A stretch of 37,809 nucleotides of DNA from NCBI GenBank assembly GCA_947176925.1, contig CAMWSN010000004.1:1-37809 (forward strand), in the 5' to 3' direction. How positions within the stretch are numbered: the first letter of the stretch is position 1; every line of letters begins with the position of its first letter. The notes under the pieces are model-generated. The model saw nothing but the letters and a program-made list of their open reading frames with translations, was not told where the DNA came from and ran no database searches. This stretch comes from an uncultured Porphyromonadaceae bacterium. GTDB taxonomy: Bacteria; Bacteroidota; Bacteroidia; Bacteroidales; Muribaculaceae. Both the position numbers and the translations under genes were made by a program. Positions 29,742 to 37,809 of the stretch are shown here, in pieces.

Positions 29742-30008
29742 ATGAAAAACCAATCATCCAAGAAGAATTCACAACTTGACCCGGAGACCTTCGTAGAATT
29801 CCCCCTGGTCAAGACCAACTTTATTTTGATGGCAATTGCCGGAGCGGCAATCATCATCGGCTTTCTGCTGATGCTCGGCGGGAGCACTGATGCCACCGGA
29901 TTTAATCCGGACATTTTCTCTACACGTCGCATAGTTATCGGGCCGGGACTCTCCTTTCTCGGTTTCCTGTCCATGGCATTTGCCATTATTTATCGTCCTA
30001 AAAAATAA
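29742..30008 (+). CDS. DUF3098 membrane protein
   Basis: This 88-residue protein has an N-terminal polar segment, two membrane spans (about 27-46, NFILMAIAGAAIIIGFLLML, and about 62-82) and the loop GGSTDATGFNPDIFSTRRI that is characteristic of DUF3098. In Bacteroidota it regularly lies between ftsX and uppP, which is the order here, so a link to division or envelope synthesis is likely. Its biochemical function is unknown. Confidence 0.88.
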   Translation: MKNQSSKKNSQLDPETFVEFPLVKTNFILMAIAGAAIIIGFLLMLGGSTDATGFNPDIFSTRRIVIGPGLSFLGFLSMAFAIIYRPKK

Positions 30009-30014
30009 CGGGAT

Positions 30015-30845
30015 ATGGATTGGATAGACGCACTCATCTTAGGTATCGTCCAGGGCCTTGCGGAGTATCTTCCCATCAGCTCCAGCGGCCATTTGGAAAT
30101 AATGAAGCAGATTTTGGGTCTTGACCTTGACCCGGACTCATCGCTGATGTTCAGCATGATGCTCCACGTAGCCACGGTACTCAGCACCATAGTTATACTT
30201 TGGCGCGAGTTCTGGCCGTTGGTGGTTTCCTTTTTCGGATTTAAACGCGATGATAACTTCTATTACGTCTGCAAGATTCTGCTTTCGTGTATCCCGGTCG
30301 GAATTGTTGGTGTTTGCTTCAAAAAGGAACTTTCGTCTTTGTTTGACGGGAATTTGACAGTGGTCGGTATCTGCCTTATGGTGACTGCCGCCCTACTCTG
30401 TTTCGCATATTTTACCCGTACGCGCGAAGCCTTAGGCAATCCCGAAGCACCTCAGGGGCGCGACATAAGCTGGACCGATGCTTTCATTATCGGTCTTTCA
30501 CAGGCCGTGGCCGTTCTTCCGGGCCTTTCCCGCTCGGGCACCACGATTGCTACGGGTATACTCTTAGGTGACAACCGCGCCAAGGTTGCCAACTTTTCTT
30601 TCCTGATGGTCATCATCCCGATTCTTGGCGAAGGCCTCCTTGACCTGAAAGATTTACTATTCCCTGATGCTGACGCAGCAGCTCAGGCGTCCATTGGTCT
30701 TCTGCCCGTCGCCGTAGGCTTCTTAGCGTCCTTCATAGTTGGTTGCCTGGCGTGCAAATGGATGATCAATATTGTCAAAAAAGGCAAATTGGTATGGTTT
30801 GCCGTTTATTGCGCCGCTGCCGGTGCGTTATGTTTGCTCTGGTAA
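30015..30845 (+). CDS. uppP: Undecaprenyl-diphosphatase UppP/BacA
   Basis: This 276-residue polytopic membrane enzyme removes a phosphate from undecaprenyl diphosphate and so recycles the lipid carrier for peptidoglycan and other polymers; overproduction confers bacitracin resistance in known members. Both family motifs are complete: EYLPISSSGHLEI (about 17-29) and PGLSRSGTTIATGILLG (about 169-185). About eight hydrophobic segments are present. It starts six bases after the DUF3098 stop and ends directly at the truB start. Confidence 0.95.
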   Translation: MDWIDALILGIVQGLAEYLPISSSGHLEIMKQILGLDLDPDSSLMFSMMLHVATVLSTIVILWREFWPLVVSFFGFKRDDNFYYVCKILLSCIPVGIVGVCFKKELSSLFDGNLTVVGICLMVTAALLCFAYFTRTREALGNPEAPQGRDISWTDAFIIGLSQAVAVLPGLSRSGTTIATGILLGDNRAKVANFSFLMVIIPILGEGLLDLKDLLFPDADAAAQASIGLLPVAVGFLASFIVGCLACKWMINIVKKGKLVWFAVYCAAAGALCLLW

Positions 30846-31553
30846 ATGGATTTTGTCAGCGGACAAATATTGCGGGTCGACAAGCCCCTGCACTGGACAT
30901 CGTTTGACGTCGTCAAGCGAATCCGCGGAGTGTTGCGCCGCCGCCATGGAATCAAGCGCTTCAAGGTAGGCCACGCCGGGACTCTTGACCCGCTGGCCAC
31001 GGGTGTTATGCTCGTATGCACCGGGCGCGCCACCAAACTTATCAATGAACTTCAAAGCGGGCGCAAGGAATATGTGGCCACAATCCGCCTGGGCGCGACC
31101 ACTCCAAGCCACGACCTCGAGACGGCTATCGATTCCGAGACGCCTACGGATCATCTGACGGAGGCAGACGTGCGCAAAGCCTTGGAAAAATTTGTCGGGG
31201 TTATTGAGCAAGTTCCTCCTGTTTTCTCTGCTGTAAAGATTGATGGCAAACGCGCCTATAAGTTCGCACGTCGCGGCGAAGCTCCGGAATTGAAGTCAAA
31301 GCCCGTAGAAATCAGCGAATTGGAACTGCTGAGCTGCCGATTACCGGAAGTTAAGGTCAGAGTTTTGTGTGGCAAAGGAACCTACATCCGCTCCTTGGCC
31401 CGCGACTTAGGAACCGAATTGGGAGTGGGCGGACATTTGACCGCGCTCAGGCGGACACGCGTGGGCGACACGAGCATCTACGACTGCGTGAGCGCTCCGG
31501 AAATGCTTGACATTCTCAACGAAATAGAAATTGAAATACCTGAAAACAAATAA
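30846..31553 (+). CDS. truB: tRNA pseudouridine-55 synthase TruB
   Basis: This 235-residue enzyme makes pseudouridine 55 in the T loop of tRNAs. The catalytic Asp48 lies in VGHAGTLDPLATGVM, the same position as in E. coli. Other family landmarks are the DKPLHWTS entry, the YVATIRLG strand, PPVFSAVKIDGKRAY and GTYIRSLARDLG. The short C-terminus without a PUA domain is usual in this phylum. Its ATG follows the uppP stop codon with no base between, so it is translationally coupled. Confidence 0.96.
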   Translation: MDFVSGQILRVDKPLHWTSFDVVKRIRGVLRRRHGIKRFKVGHAGTLDPLATGVMLVCTGRATKLINELQSGRKEYVATIRLGATTPSHDLETAIDSETPTDHLTEADVRKALEKFVGVIEQVPPVFSAVKIDGKRAYKFARRGEAPELKSKPVEISELELLSCRLPEVKVRVLCGKGTYIRSLARDLGTELGVGGHLTALRRTRVGDTSIYDCVSAPEMLDILNEIEIEIPENK

Positions 31554-31567
31554 TTTAAACCATAAAT

Positions 31568-32617
31568 ATGAAACTGTCGCAATTTAACTTTAACCTTCCT
31601 CAGGAGCTCATAGCCCAATATCCGCGGGCCGAGCGTGATGAGGCCAAACTGATGGTTCTTAATCGCAAAACCGGCAAGATTACCCACCATCTGTTCAAGG
31701 ACATTATCGACTTTTTCAATGAGGGAGACCTGATGGTCTTTAATGACACCAGAGTCTTTCCCGCACGCCTTTACGGCAATAAGGAGCGCACCAATGCCAA
31801 GATTGAAGTCTTCCTGCTGCGCGAGCTTAATCCGGACTTGAAACTCTGGGATGTCTTGGTTGAGCCGGCTCGAAAAATCCGTATTGGTAACAAGCTCTAT
31901 TTCGGTGAGGATGAGAGCCTTGTGGCAGAAGTTATTGACAACACGACCTCTCGCGGCCGCACCCTCCGTTTTCTTTATGACGGACCACACGACGAATTCA
32001 AGCAGGCTCTCTACGCATTAGGTCAGACTCCTCTGCCCGAACACATTACCCGCGAACCGGAAGAAATTGACGCCGAAGCTTTCCAGACGGTTTATGCGAC
32101 CAAGGAAGGCGCTGTAGTAGCTCCCGGCGCAGGCCTTCATTATTCGCGCCTTCTGATGAAACGTCTGGAAATCAAAGGTATCGAAATCGGATTCATGACC
32201 GTTCACTCCGGATTAGGTACATTCCGCGAAATTGACGTTGAGGACCTGTCCAAGCACCGGATTGACTCTGAAGAAGTAATCATAGACCGCAAACTCGTGG
32301 AGCAGGTCAACACCGCCAAGGATTCAGAGCATCAGGTATTGGCCGTCGGCACCTCTGTCCTCCGCGGCATGGTTGCCGGAGAATCCATGGGCGGACATCT
32401 CAAGGAATACTCCGGATGGGAGAATAAATTCATTGCCCCACCCTACGACTTCGGAGTGCCTACAGCGCTGGTATCCAACTTCCACCTGCCACTGTCGACG
32501 ATGCTCATGATGGTCGCAGCATTCGGCGGATACGAAAACGTCATGCGCGCTTACGAGGAAGCCATCAAGGAGAAATATAATTTCGGCACCTATGGTGACT
32601 CCCTGCTAATCCTATAA
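31568..32617 (+). CDS. queA: S-adenosylmethionine:tRNA ribosyltransferase-isomerase QueA
   Basis: This 349-residue enzyme transfers and isomerises the ribose of SAM to make epoxyqueuosine in the wobble position of tRNAs with GUN anticodons. Family motifs are present: FNLPQELIAQYP at the N-terminus, NDTRVFPARLYG (about 60-71), PLPEHITR, GLHYSRLLMKRL, TVHSGLGTF and the C-terminal PTALVSNFHLP-type segment. It starts 14 bases after truB in the same operon. Confidence 0.96.
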   Translation: MKLSQFNFNLPQELIAQYPRAERDEAKLMVLNRKTGKITHHLFKDIIDFFNEGDLMVFNDTRVFPARLYGNKERTNAKIEVFLLRELNPDLKLWDVLVEPARKIRIGNKLYFGEDESLVAEVIDNTTSRGRTLRFLYDGPHDEFKQALYALGQTPLPEHITREPEEIDAEAFQTVYATKEGAVVAPGAGLHYSRLLMKRLEIKGIEIGFMTVHSGLGTFREIDVEDLSKHRIDSEEVIIDRKLVEQVNTAKDSEHQVLAVGTSVLRGMVAGESMGGHLKEYSGWENKFIAPPYDFGVPTALVSNFHLPLSTMLMMVAAFGGYENVMRAYEEAIKEKYNFGTYGDSLLIL

Positions 32618-32685
32618 CCAACAGTAATTCCGCATTTTCGCATTTTTAATTATTTTGTATTTTGCATTTTTAATTTTTAATTTAT
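32618..32685. repeat. A/T-rich intergenic repeat before frr
   Basis: The spacer holds TTTTTAATTATTTTGTATTTTGCATTTTTAATTT-like sequence, broken here as GCATTTTTAATTATTTTG and GTATTTTGCATTTTTAATTT. It is the reverse complement of the repeats upstream of ftsX. No gene or clear promoter is visible. Confidence 0.55.
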
Positions 32686-33246
32686 ATGACTAATCCCGCA
32701 ACATACCTTGACCCGGCCGAGGAAAAGATGGAACTCGCCGTGGCTTATCTTGACGAATCGCTGAGCCATATCCGCGCCGGCAAAGCTAATCCGAAGCTGC
32801 TTGATGGCATCCGTGTGGACTATTACGGATCGGCCGCACCGATCAGCAATGTGGCCAATGTTTCCGTTCCCGACGCGCGCACCATCGTCATAACTCCCTG
32901 GGAAAAATCTATGTTCAAGGAGATTGAAAAGGCCATTATCAACTCCGAATTAGGCATCACCCCTGAAAACAACGGTGAAGTTATCCGCCTGTCAATTCCC
33001 CCGCTGACCGAGGAACGCCGCAAGGCCCTGGTCAAGCAGAGCAAAGCCGAAGCCGAAACCGCCAAGGTCAGCGTGCGCAACGCCCGCCGCGACGCTATCG
33101 ACGGTCTCAAGAAGGCAGTCAAGCAGGGTATGCCTGAGGACGTAGAAAAAGACGCCGAAGCCTCTGCCCAGAAGCTTCATGACAAGTATCTCAAGCAGAT
33201 CGATGACCTCTTCGCCGCCAAAGAAAAAGAAATCCTCACCGTCTAA
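32686..33246 (+). CDS. frr: Ribosome recycling factor
   Basis: This 186-residue protein splits the post-termination ribosome together with EF-G. The family signature is clear: [27 protein letters not shown]-type region (about 29-50; the core is [13 protein letters not shown]), the [15 protein letters not shown] segment and the basic helix [14 protein letters not shown] (about 104-118). Length is standard. It follows queA after an A/T-rich spacer and ends before a strong terminator. Confidence 0.97.
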   Translation: MTNPATYLDPAEEKMELAVAYLDESLSHIRAGKANPKLLDGIRVDYYGSAAPISNVANVSVPDARTIVITPWEKSMFKEIEKAIINSELGITPENNGEVIRLSIPPLTEERRKALVKQSKAEAETAKVSVRNARRDAIDGLKKAVKQGMPEDVEKDAEASAQKLHDKYLKQIDDLFAAKEKEILTV

Positions 33247-33263
33247 TTATCCCTTCCCCAAAG

Positions 33264-33314
33264 ATACATCAATAGGCTGCGCTTAAAATAGTGCGGCCTA
33301 TTGATGTATTTTTT
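33264..33314 (+). terminator. Intrinsic terminator after frr
   Basis: A 14-bp stem ATACATCAATAGGC/GCCTATTGATGTAT (33264-33277, 33296-33309), extended by GCGC/GTGC with a small loop, is followed by six T. It separates frr from the GH20 genes. Confidence 0.88.
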
Positions 33315-33349
33315 CGGGAGGAAATGGGGGAATTGTCAATTTTTTTTGC

Positions 33350-33357
33350 TATATTTG
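33350..33357 (+). promoter_or_regulatory. -7 box of the GH20 gene pair
   Basis: TATATTTG matches the -7 consensus; no TTTG is found at -33. The expected start near 33361 leaves about 26 bases to the ATG at 33387 and excludes the longer upstream frame. Confidence 0.55.
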
Positions 33358-33386
33358 CCACAGTAAATCAATCATTTTCTAATTTC

Positions 33387-36300
33387 ATGAAAAAAGGAAT
33401 ATTTTCTCTCGTACTCGCTATGGCCTTAGGCTCGCTTACGCCCCTAAAGGCATCTGCTCCGGCAGTTAATCTCACCCCTACTCCGAAGGAAATTACCGTA
33501 GGAGAAGGCGTTTTAACGCTTCCCGGGGCTTTCAGTGTGAAGTCCCAAGGGCTTTCCCAGGAGATGGCTGCGGAAATCACCAAGTTTGCAACTGCCCTAA
33601 ATGCCACGACCGGCATTGAAGTGGGTGAAGGTCCGGAACTCATTACGGTCATCACTGACTCGTCAATCGCTCCGGAAGGTTATACGCTAAACGTAAGCGC
33701 CGACGGCATTGAAATCAAAGCCTCTGCGGCCGCAGGTCTGTATTACGCTTTTCAGACCATCAAGAAAGTACTGCCGGCCAATGTAGCCGCCGGAGTGAAG
33801 GTCAGCGGCGAATATACTCTGCCACTGATGCAGGTGAACGACGAACCGCGTTACCCCTGGCGCGGACTGGAAATTGACTGCGCACGCCATTTCTTCGAAC
33901 TTGACGAACTCAAAAAGATGATTGACGTGATGGCCACTTACAAGATGAACCGCCTCCACTGGCATCTGACCGATGACCAAGGCTGGCGACTTGAGATGGC
34001 CAAATATCCCAAGCTGACCACTTCGGCCGCAGCTCCGCTCAATAACTACTGGTGTGACTTTGAAAACCGTCATTCTTATCTCCTCAATGAGCCTTATGGC
34101 CCTTATTATTATACGATTGACGAGATGAAAGACCTGGTCAGCTACGCCAAGGAACACCATATTGAGGTGTGCCCGGAAATCGACATGCCCGGACATATGC
34201 AGGCCGCCATTGCCGCCTATCCGGAATTCTCCACTACTCCTGAAGGAGACCACCCCGTGCGCTTCTGGCCCGGAGTCAGCACTGATGTTCTTGACATCAG
34301 CAACCCTGCCGTTGTTCAATTCACAAAAGACATCATTGACCAGCTCGTTGAAATCTTCCCCTATGAATATATCCACATCGGGGGCGACGAATGTCCTACA
34401 TCGGCATGGGCCAACAGTGCCGCCTGCCAGCAGTTCAAGAAAGAATACGGCCTGAAATCAGACCGCGCGATTCAAAACTGGCTCACCAAGGAACTGGCCG
34501 ACTATGCCAAGCAACATGACCGCAAACTTATTTGCTGGAATGAAGTGCTGACAACGGATGGCGCCGACAAAAAGATGGTTAAGGATGCCGACATCCTAAT
34601 TTACGCTTGGCTTGGAGCCGGCGGCGCCAATAATCCGTCCAAGCAGGCTGCTGACCTGGGTCTGCGCTCCGTCTGGTGCTCTACGAGCCACTATTATCTT
34701 GATTATCCTCAATGGTCAGGAAGCTCCGAACCTCTCTCCATGGGCTCTACGATCAACCTGGAAAGAGTCTATAACGCCACTCCCGACTATGACAATTCTC
34801 CCTCCAAGCGCGACCTCTATTATGGTGTGAACTGCAATCTCTGGACTGAGTATATTGCCGAACCCGCTCACCTGGAGTATAACGCTCTCCCCCGCATGAT
34901 TGCTGTGGCTGAAACCGGATGGACACCCGCCGCGCAGAAAAACTGGCAGGACTTCCTCACCCGATTTAACGCTGACACCGAGTATCTTGACCTTGGCGGC
35001 TACACTTATGGCAAGCACTATATCTCGGCACCGGTTGACAAGGTTATGCCTCAACCCGGCAAATATTATCGCCTGATTACCCGCGCCACAAACAATGGCC
35101 GCAACGACCGTTGCATAGAGCTCGTAGCCGACGGCTCTCCGCTGATTTCTTCGCTCGGAGCCAAGTCTGGCCAGCTCTGGTCAGCACCTCAGGCTGCCGA
35201 AGGAGATGCCAACTATGACAATCAATTCTGGCAGTTTGAGGCTGATCCCGCCGGCTCCGGAAAATATGCTCTCGTTTGCCGCGCATCAGAGGCCGGCTCG
35301 GTTAACCCCGCTATGGAAGGCTCGTCGGTCAATGCCCGCTGGAATTATTCTCCCTCTGAGAAGCACTATGGATTCGTCATCGGTGAATATTTTAGCGAAT
35401 TTGAAGGACAATACACTTACTCCATCCGCTCCGAGCAGGGTGCTTCCGCCTACATCAATTGCGGCGTGCAGAGCAATAATCACCCCATTAACAACTGGTC
35501 AGCGCCCGACGACGGCAACGGCGGCATATGGTTCTTCAGCCTTGAAGGCTATGTACCCGAATCTATTGTCAACCCCTCGTTCACCCCGCTGGCTGAAGGC
35601 ACTGACTTCTCTCTGCGCAATGCTCTTGACTCTGACGATTCACAATATCTGACCGTGACGGATGCCTCTCCAATGCTTGCAACGGCTGAGAACGCCTTCT
35701 GGGCCAATCGTCTATGGCAAGTTAAGGAAAGCGCCTTTGACTCTGAAACCAACACTCAGACATTCAAGCTCTTCAACCCCACATCCGGTCTCTATCTTGG
35801 AGCACCCGCCTCTCAGGCCGTTACGTCGGCCACTCTCGCGGCCGGAAGCTTCTCTGCCTTCGCCGGAAACTTGGGTTATCCCCTCTCGCTGACTGAAAAC
35901 GCCGCCGAGGCCGCAACAGTTACCATGTATATGGACGCCGACAACGAGTTTGTCCTCTCTGTGGCCGACAAGCTCATCTTCCCCATCTCTCACGGCTCAC
36001 AGATGCTCCCCGGAATGATTTCCGTCCTTCCAAAAGCCACCCGTCAGGCCGGCGGACGCTGGACCCTTAACTTAGCTCCTGCAGTCACTTATAACGTTTC
36101 ATTCACTGACGGAACGCCGGCCACTTCATTAGTCTGTCAGCATTCAGAGGCCGAACTCGTTTCTCCCTTCGCTGACTATGAAATTGAATCTGTCAGCAAA
36201 GTTGATGACTCCACTTATAACATGACCCTCAAGCGCAAACACTATGCCGTAACTTACATCTGCGTTGACGCAAAAGGTCAGGTCTGGGGTGAAGTAACTG

Positions 36301-37208
36301 ACTATGCTCCCGTAGGCAAGACCTACACTCCCGCCGCCCCAGTGCTTTCCGGCCTGAAAAACGGCAAGATCAAAGGAGAAGCCGCTCCGTTCGAACCTAC
36401 GGCAACCGTTTCCTTCACCGCAGAATATGAAACGGACGCATATCCCGGAGTGGCCCACGCCGCGACCAAGGTAAGCGAGCTGAGCGCCAACAAATATTAC
36501 TTGATTCGTGATGCCCATGAAAGCCGCAATGCGTTCCGCTGTGACGCCGGAGGTCAGGTCACCGGGGCGAAAGATGCTTCTGGCAAGGGCGCCAACTTCG
36601 TATGGGTTCTTGAGCCGAACGGCGACAACTGGGACATCAAAAACGTAGGTTCCGACCTTTATATTCAAGCTGTTAAATCAGGTGCTACGGCAACTTTGGG
36701 CGAAAAGCCCTATGCGTTCAAAATCACTGTACGCGACGCTGACAAGAACTGGTGGACAGTCAAAAATTCCAAGAATGCACAGTGCTGGGACGGCAACGAG
36801 AACATGACCATGGTCGGCTGGACGTCTCCCGGTCATCCGATTGAGTTCTATGAGTTTGTTGCCGCTCCGGTCTTCAAAATCACTATTGAGGAACGTGACC
36901 AGGACGGTGAGCTCCTCGGAAGCAAAACCCAGTTTGTCAATCCCGGCGGCTCCTACGTGTTTGCTGCCGCATCACGTCCTGGCAAAGCTCTGACCTCAGT
37001 GACTGGCAATGAAGACCTTGATGACATTCAAGAGAACAAACTCATTACAGTAACATATACCATAGAGAAAGAATCCGGCATCAACGAAATCGCAACTGAC
37101 GGCGGCGACGGCATCAAGGGTATCTATGACCTCAAGGGCAATCGTCTGTCAAAAGTTTCGCGTCCCGGAATTTACATCATCAACGGCGTTAAAACTACCT
37201 ATAAATGA
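33387..37208 (+). CDS. Secreted GH20 beta-N-acetylhexosaminidase, multidomain
   Basis: This 1273-residue enzyme has a signal peptide (MKKGIFSLVLAMALGSLTPL, then KASA), an N-terminal GH20b domain (about 30-145), and a TIM-barrel catalytic domain (about 150-510) with RHFFELDELKKMIDVMATYK, HWHLTDDQGWR and the catalytic pair Asp334-Glu335 in HIGGDECP. A long C-terminal part (about 540-1230) contains ricin/lectin-like repeats with FW and W motifs. The tail SGINEI...GIYDLKGNRLSKVSRPGIYIINGVK resembles Bacteroidota surface or secretion tails. It should release terminal GlcNAc or GalNAc from glycans such as mucin. Upstream frame before ATG 33387 overlaps the promoter and is rejected. Confidence 0.92.
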   Translation: MKKGIFSLVLAMALGSLTPLKASAPAVNLTPTPKEITVGEGVLTLPGAFSVKSQGLSQEMAAEITKFATALNATTGIEVGEGPELITVITDSSIAPEGYTLNVSADGIEIKASAAAGLYYAFQTIKKVLPANVAAGVKVSGEYTLPLMQVNDEPRYPWRGLEIDCARHFFELDELKKMIDVMATYKMNRLHWHLTDDQGWRLEMAKYPKLTTSAAAPLNNYWCDFENRHSYLLNEPYGPYYYTIDEMKDLVSYAKEHHIEVCPEIDMPGHMQAAIAAYPEFSTTPEGDHPVRFWPGVSTDVLDISNPAVVQFTKDIIDQLVEIFPYEYIHIGGDECPTSAWANSAACQQFKKEYGLKSDRAIQNWLTKELADYAKQHDRKLICWNEVLTTDGADKKMVKDADILIYAWLGAGGANNPSKQAADLGLRSVWCSTSHYYLDYPQWSGSSEPLSMGSTINLERVYNATPDYDNSPSKRDLYYGVNCNLWTEYIAEPAHLEYNALPRMIAVAETGWTPAAQKNWQDFLTRFNADTEYLDLGGYTYGKHYISAPVDKVMPQPGKYYRLITRATNNGRNDRCIELVADGSPLISSLGAKSGQLWSAPQAAEGDANYDNQFWQFEADPAGSGKYALVCRASEAGSVNPAMEGSSVNARWNYSPSEKHYGFVIGEYFSEFEGQYTYSIRSEQGASAYINCGVQSNNHPINNWSAPDDGNGGIWFFSLEGYVPESIVNPSFTPLAEGTDFSLRNALDSDDSQYLTVTDASPMLATAENAFWANRLWQVKESAFDSETNTQTFKLFNPTSGLYLGAPASQAVTSATLAAGSFSAFAGNLGYPLSLTENAAEAATVTMYMDADNEFVLSVADKLIFPISHGSQMLPGMISVLPKATRQAGGRWTLNLAPAVTYNVSFTDGTPATSLVCQHSEAELVSPFADYEIESVSKVDDSTYNMTLKRKHYAVTYICVDAKGQVWGEVTDYAPVGKTYTPAAPVLSGLKNGKIKGEAAPFEPTATVSFTAEYETDAYPGVAHAATKVSELSANKYYLIRDAHESRNAFRCDAGGQVTGAKDASGKGANFVWVLEPNGDNWDIKNVGSDLYIQAVKSGATATLGEKPYAFKITVRDADKNWWTVKNSKNAQCWDGNENMTMVGWTSPGHPIEFYEFVAAPVFKITIEERDQDGELLGSKTQFVNPGGSYVFAAASRPGKALTSVTGNEDLDDIQENKLITVTYTIEKESGINEIATDGGDGIKGIYDLKGNRLSKVSRPGIYIINGVKTTYK

Positions 37209-37809
37209 AAAAAGTACTGATCATTCCATTCCTGACGGCGCTCCTTGCGGGGGCACCGTCAGTTTGGGCAGAAGAGGCATTTATTAATTTGACTCCGGCG
37301 CCCAAGTCCATGACCCAGACGACCGGCAGTTTTGCCCTGAAAGATGCTCAGGGTGTGACTCTCAGCGGTCTCGACGAGGCTATGACTGAAGAGGTCAACT
37401 CCGCCCTTGCTACCATCAATGCGGCTACAGGACTTAACCTCGCGACAACCGATGCCGCAGTAATCACCAATTTCTCGGTCAACAAAAACTCCGCTCTTGC
37501 CGACGAAGGTTACAAGCTTTCAGTCAGCGCAGACGGAATAAAAATCGAGGCTGCAACTCCTGCCGGCGTATTTTATGCGTTTCAGACGGTCAAGAAGTTG
37601 CTTCCGGCCAATGTCATGGCCGGAATATTCCGCGAAGGAGAATATGAGCTTCCTTTAGTTGAGATTGACGACGAACCTCGCCTGGCATATCGCGGTTTCA
37701 TGCTTGACGTATGCCGCCATTTCTTTACGGTTGACGAAGTCAAGCGTATGCTCGACGTCATGGCCTACTACAAGATGAACAAGTTCCACTGGCACCTGAC
37801 CGAAGACCA
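37205..37809 (+). CDS. Second GH20 beta-N-acetylhexosaminidase (truncated by window end)
   Basis: This frame begins MKKVLIIPFLTALLAGAPSV (signal peptide ending near WAEE) and runs off the window after 201 codons. It aligns with the preceding enzyme: INLTPAPKSM against VNLTPTPKEI, AGVFYAFQTVKKLLPANV against AGLYYAFQTIKKVLPANV, then CRHFFTVDEVKRMLDVMAYYKMNKFHWHLTED-type barrel entry (core KFHWHLTED). The catalytic Asp-Glu is beyond the window. Its ATG overlaps the upstream stop as ATGA, so the two hexosaminidases are co-translated. Confidence 0.9.
   Translation, partial: MKKVLIIPFLTALLAGAPSVWAEEAFINLTPAPKSMTQTTGSFALKDAQGVTLSGLDEAMTEEVNSALATINAATGLNLATTDAAVITNFSVNKNSALADEGYKLSVSADGIKIEAATPAGVFYAFQTVKKLLPANVMAGIFREGEYELPLVEIDDEPRLAYRGFMLDVCRHFFTVDEVKRMLDVMAYYKMNKFHWHLTED

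Noticed and set aside
33291-33386. 32-residue extension before the GH20 signal peptide
   Set aside because: It overlaps the frr terminator and the -7 box; the start at 33387 gives a clean signal peptide.
1-37809. CRISPR array or cas genes
   Set aside because: No regularly spaced repeats of 20-40 bases and no Cas-like protein are present.

Overview
The window looks like the chromosome of a gut-type Bacteroidales bacterium (Bacteroidota), and the set of proteins would fit Muribaculaceae; the family-level placement is my inference. The evidence is the repeated promoter signature of this phylum (TTTG, 19-20 nt, TAnnTTTG), the lack of Shine-Dalgarno dependence, paired OMP beta-barrel genes, a divergent trigger factor, and the ftsX-DUF3098-uppP-truB-queA gene order.

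Positions 1 to about 14,081 are the right end of a prophage inserted into a tRNA gene. At 14,045-14,081 there is only the 3' part of a tRNA (T arm plus acceptor 3' strand), followed by the host terminator. The intact tRNA, the integrase and the structural genes must lie to the left, outside the window. From a control region at 10,202-10,415 a long leftward early operon runs through small hypothetical genes, an excisionase-like HTH protein, an SPFH/band-7 lipoprotein, a cluster of tRNA and tRNA-like RNAs, a small zinc-finger protein, a RecE-like exonuclease, RecT, a replication initiator carrying an internal HNH domain and probably the replication origin, a DnaC-like helicase loader, and small Cys-rich proteins. 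Rightward from the same control region lies a lysogenic module: an XRE-type repressor, a translationally coupled multi-pass membrane protein, two probably surface-exposed lipoproteins, a small protein, a DUF2335 membrane protein and a MerR-type protein beside the attachment site.

The most unusual part is the RNA-rich stretch at 6,402-6,947 together with 7,804-7,914. It holds one normal tRNA-Cys and three elements that have tRNA-like acceptor and T-arm geometry, but whose anticodon arms are replaced by enlarged or different hairpins without a recognisable anticodon loop. It also holds a four-hairpin segment in which one loop copies the anti-Shine-Dalgarno end of 16S rRNA. A second strong observation is a lambda-O-like origin inside the initiator gene (four 11-bp iterons next to an AT-rich tract). 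A third is a pair of face-to-face promoters between repressor and early operon, like the lysis-lysogeny switch of phage 186.

From 14,130 onward the region is host chromosome: two tandem outer-membrane beta-barrel proteins, an AAA ATPase, an S9 prolyl-oligopeptidase-like exopeptidase, NADP-type glutamate dehydrogenase divergent from a beta-carbonic anhydrase, a dicarboxylate/amino acid:cation symporter, trigger factor, then ftsX-DUF3098-uppP-truB-queA-frr (division, cell-wall carrier recycling, tRNA modification, ribosome recycling) and two overlapping secreted GH20 beta-hexosaminidases, the second cut by the window end. Several host genes (carbonic anhydrase, ftsX, the ATPase) have promoters so close to the start codon that their mRNAs should be leaderless or nearly so.
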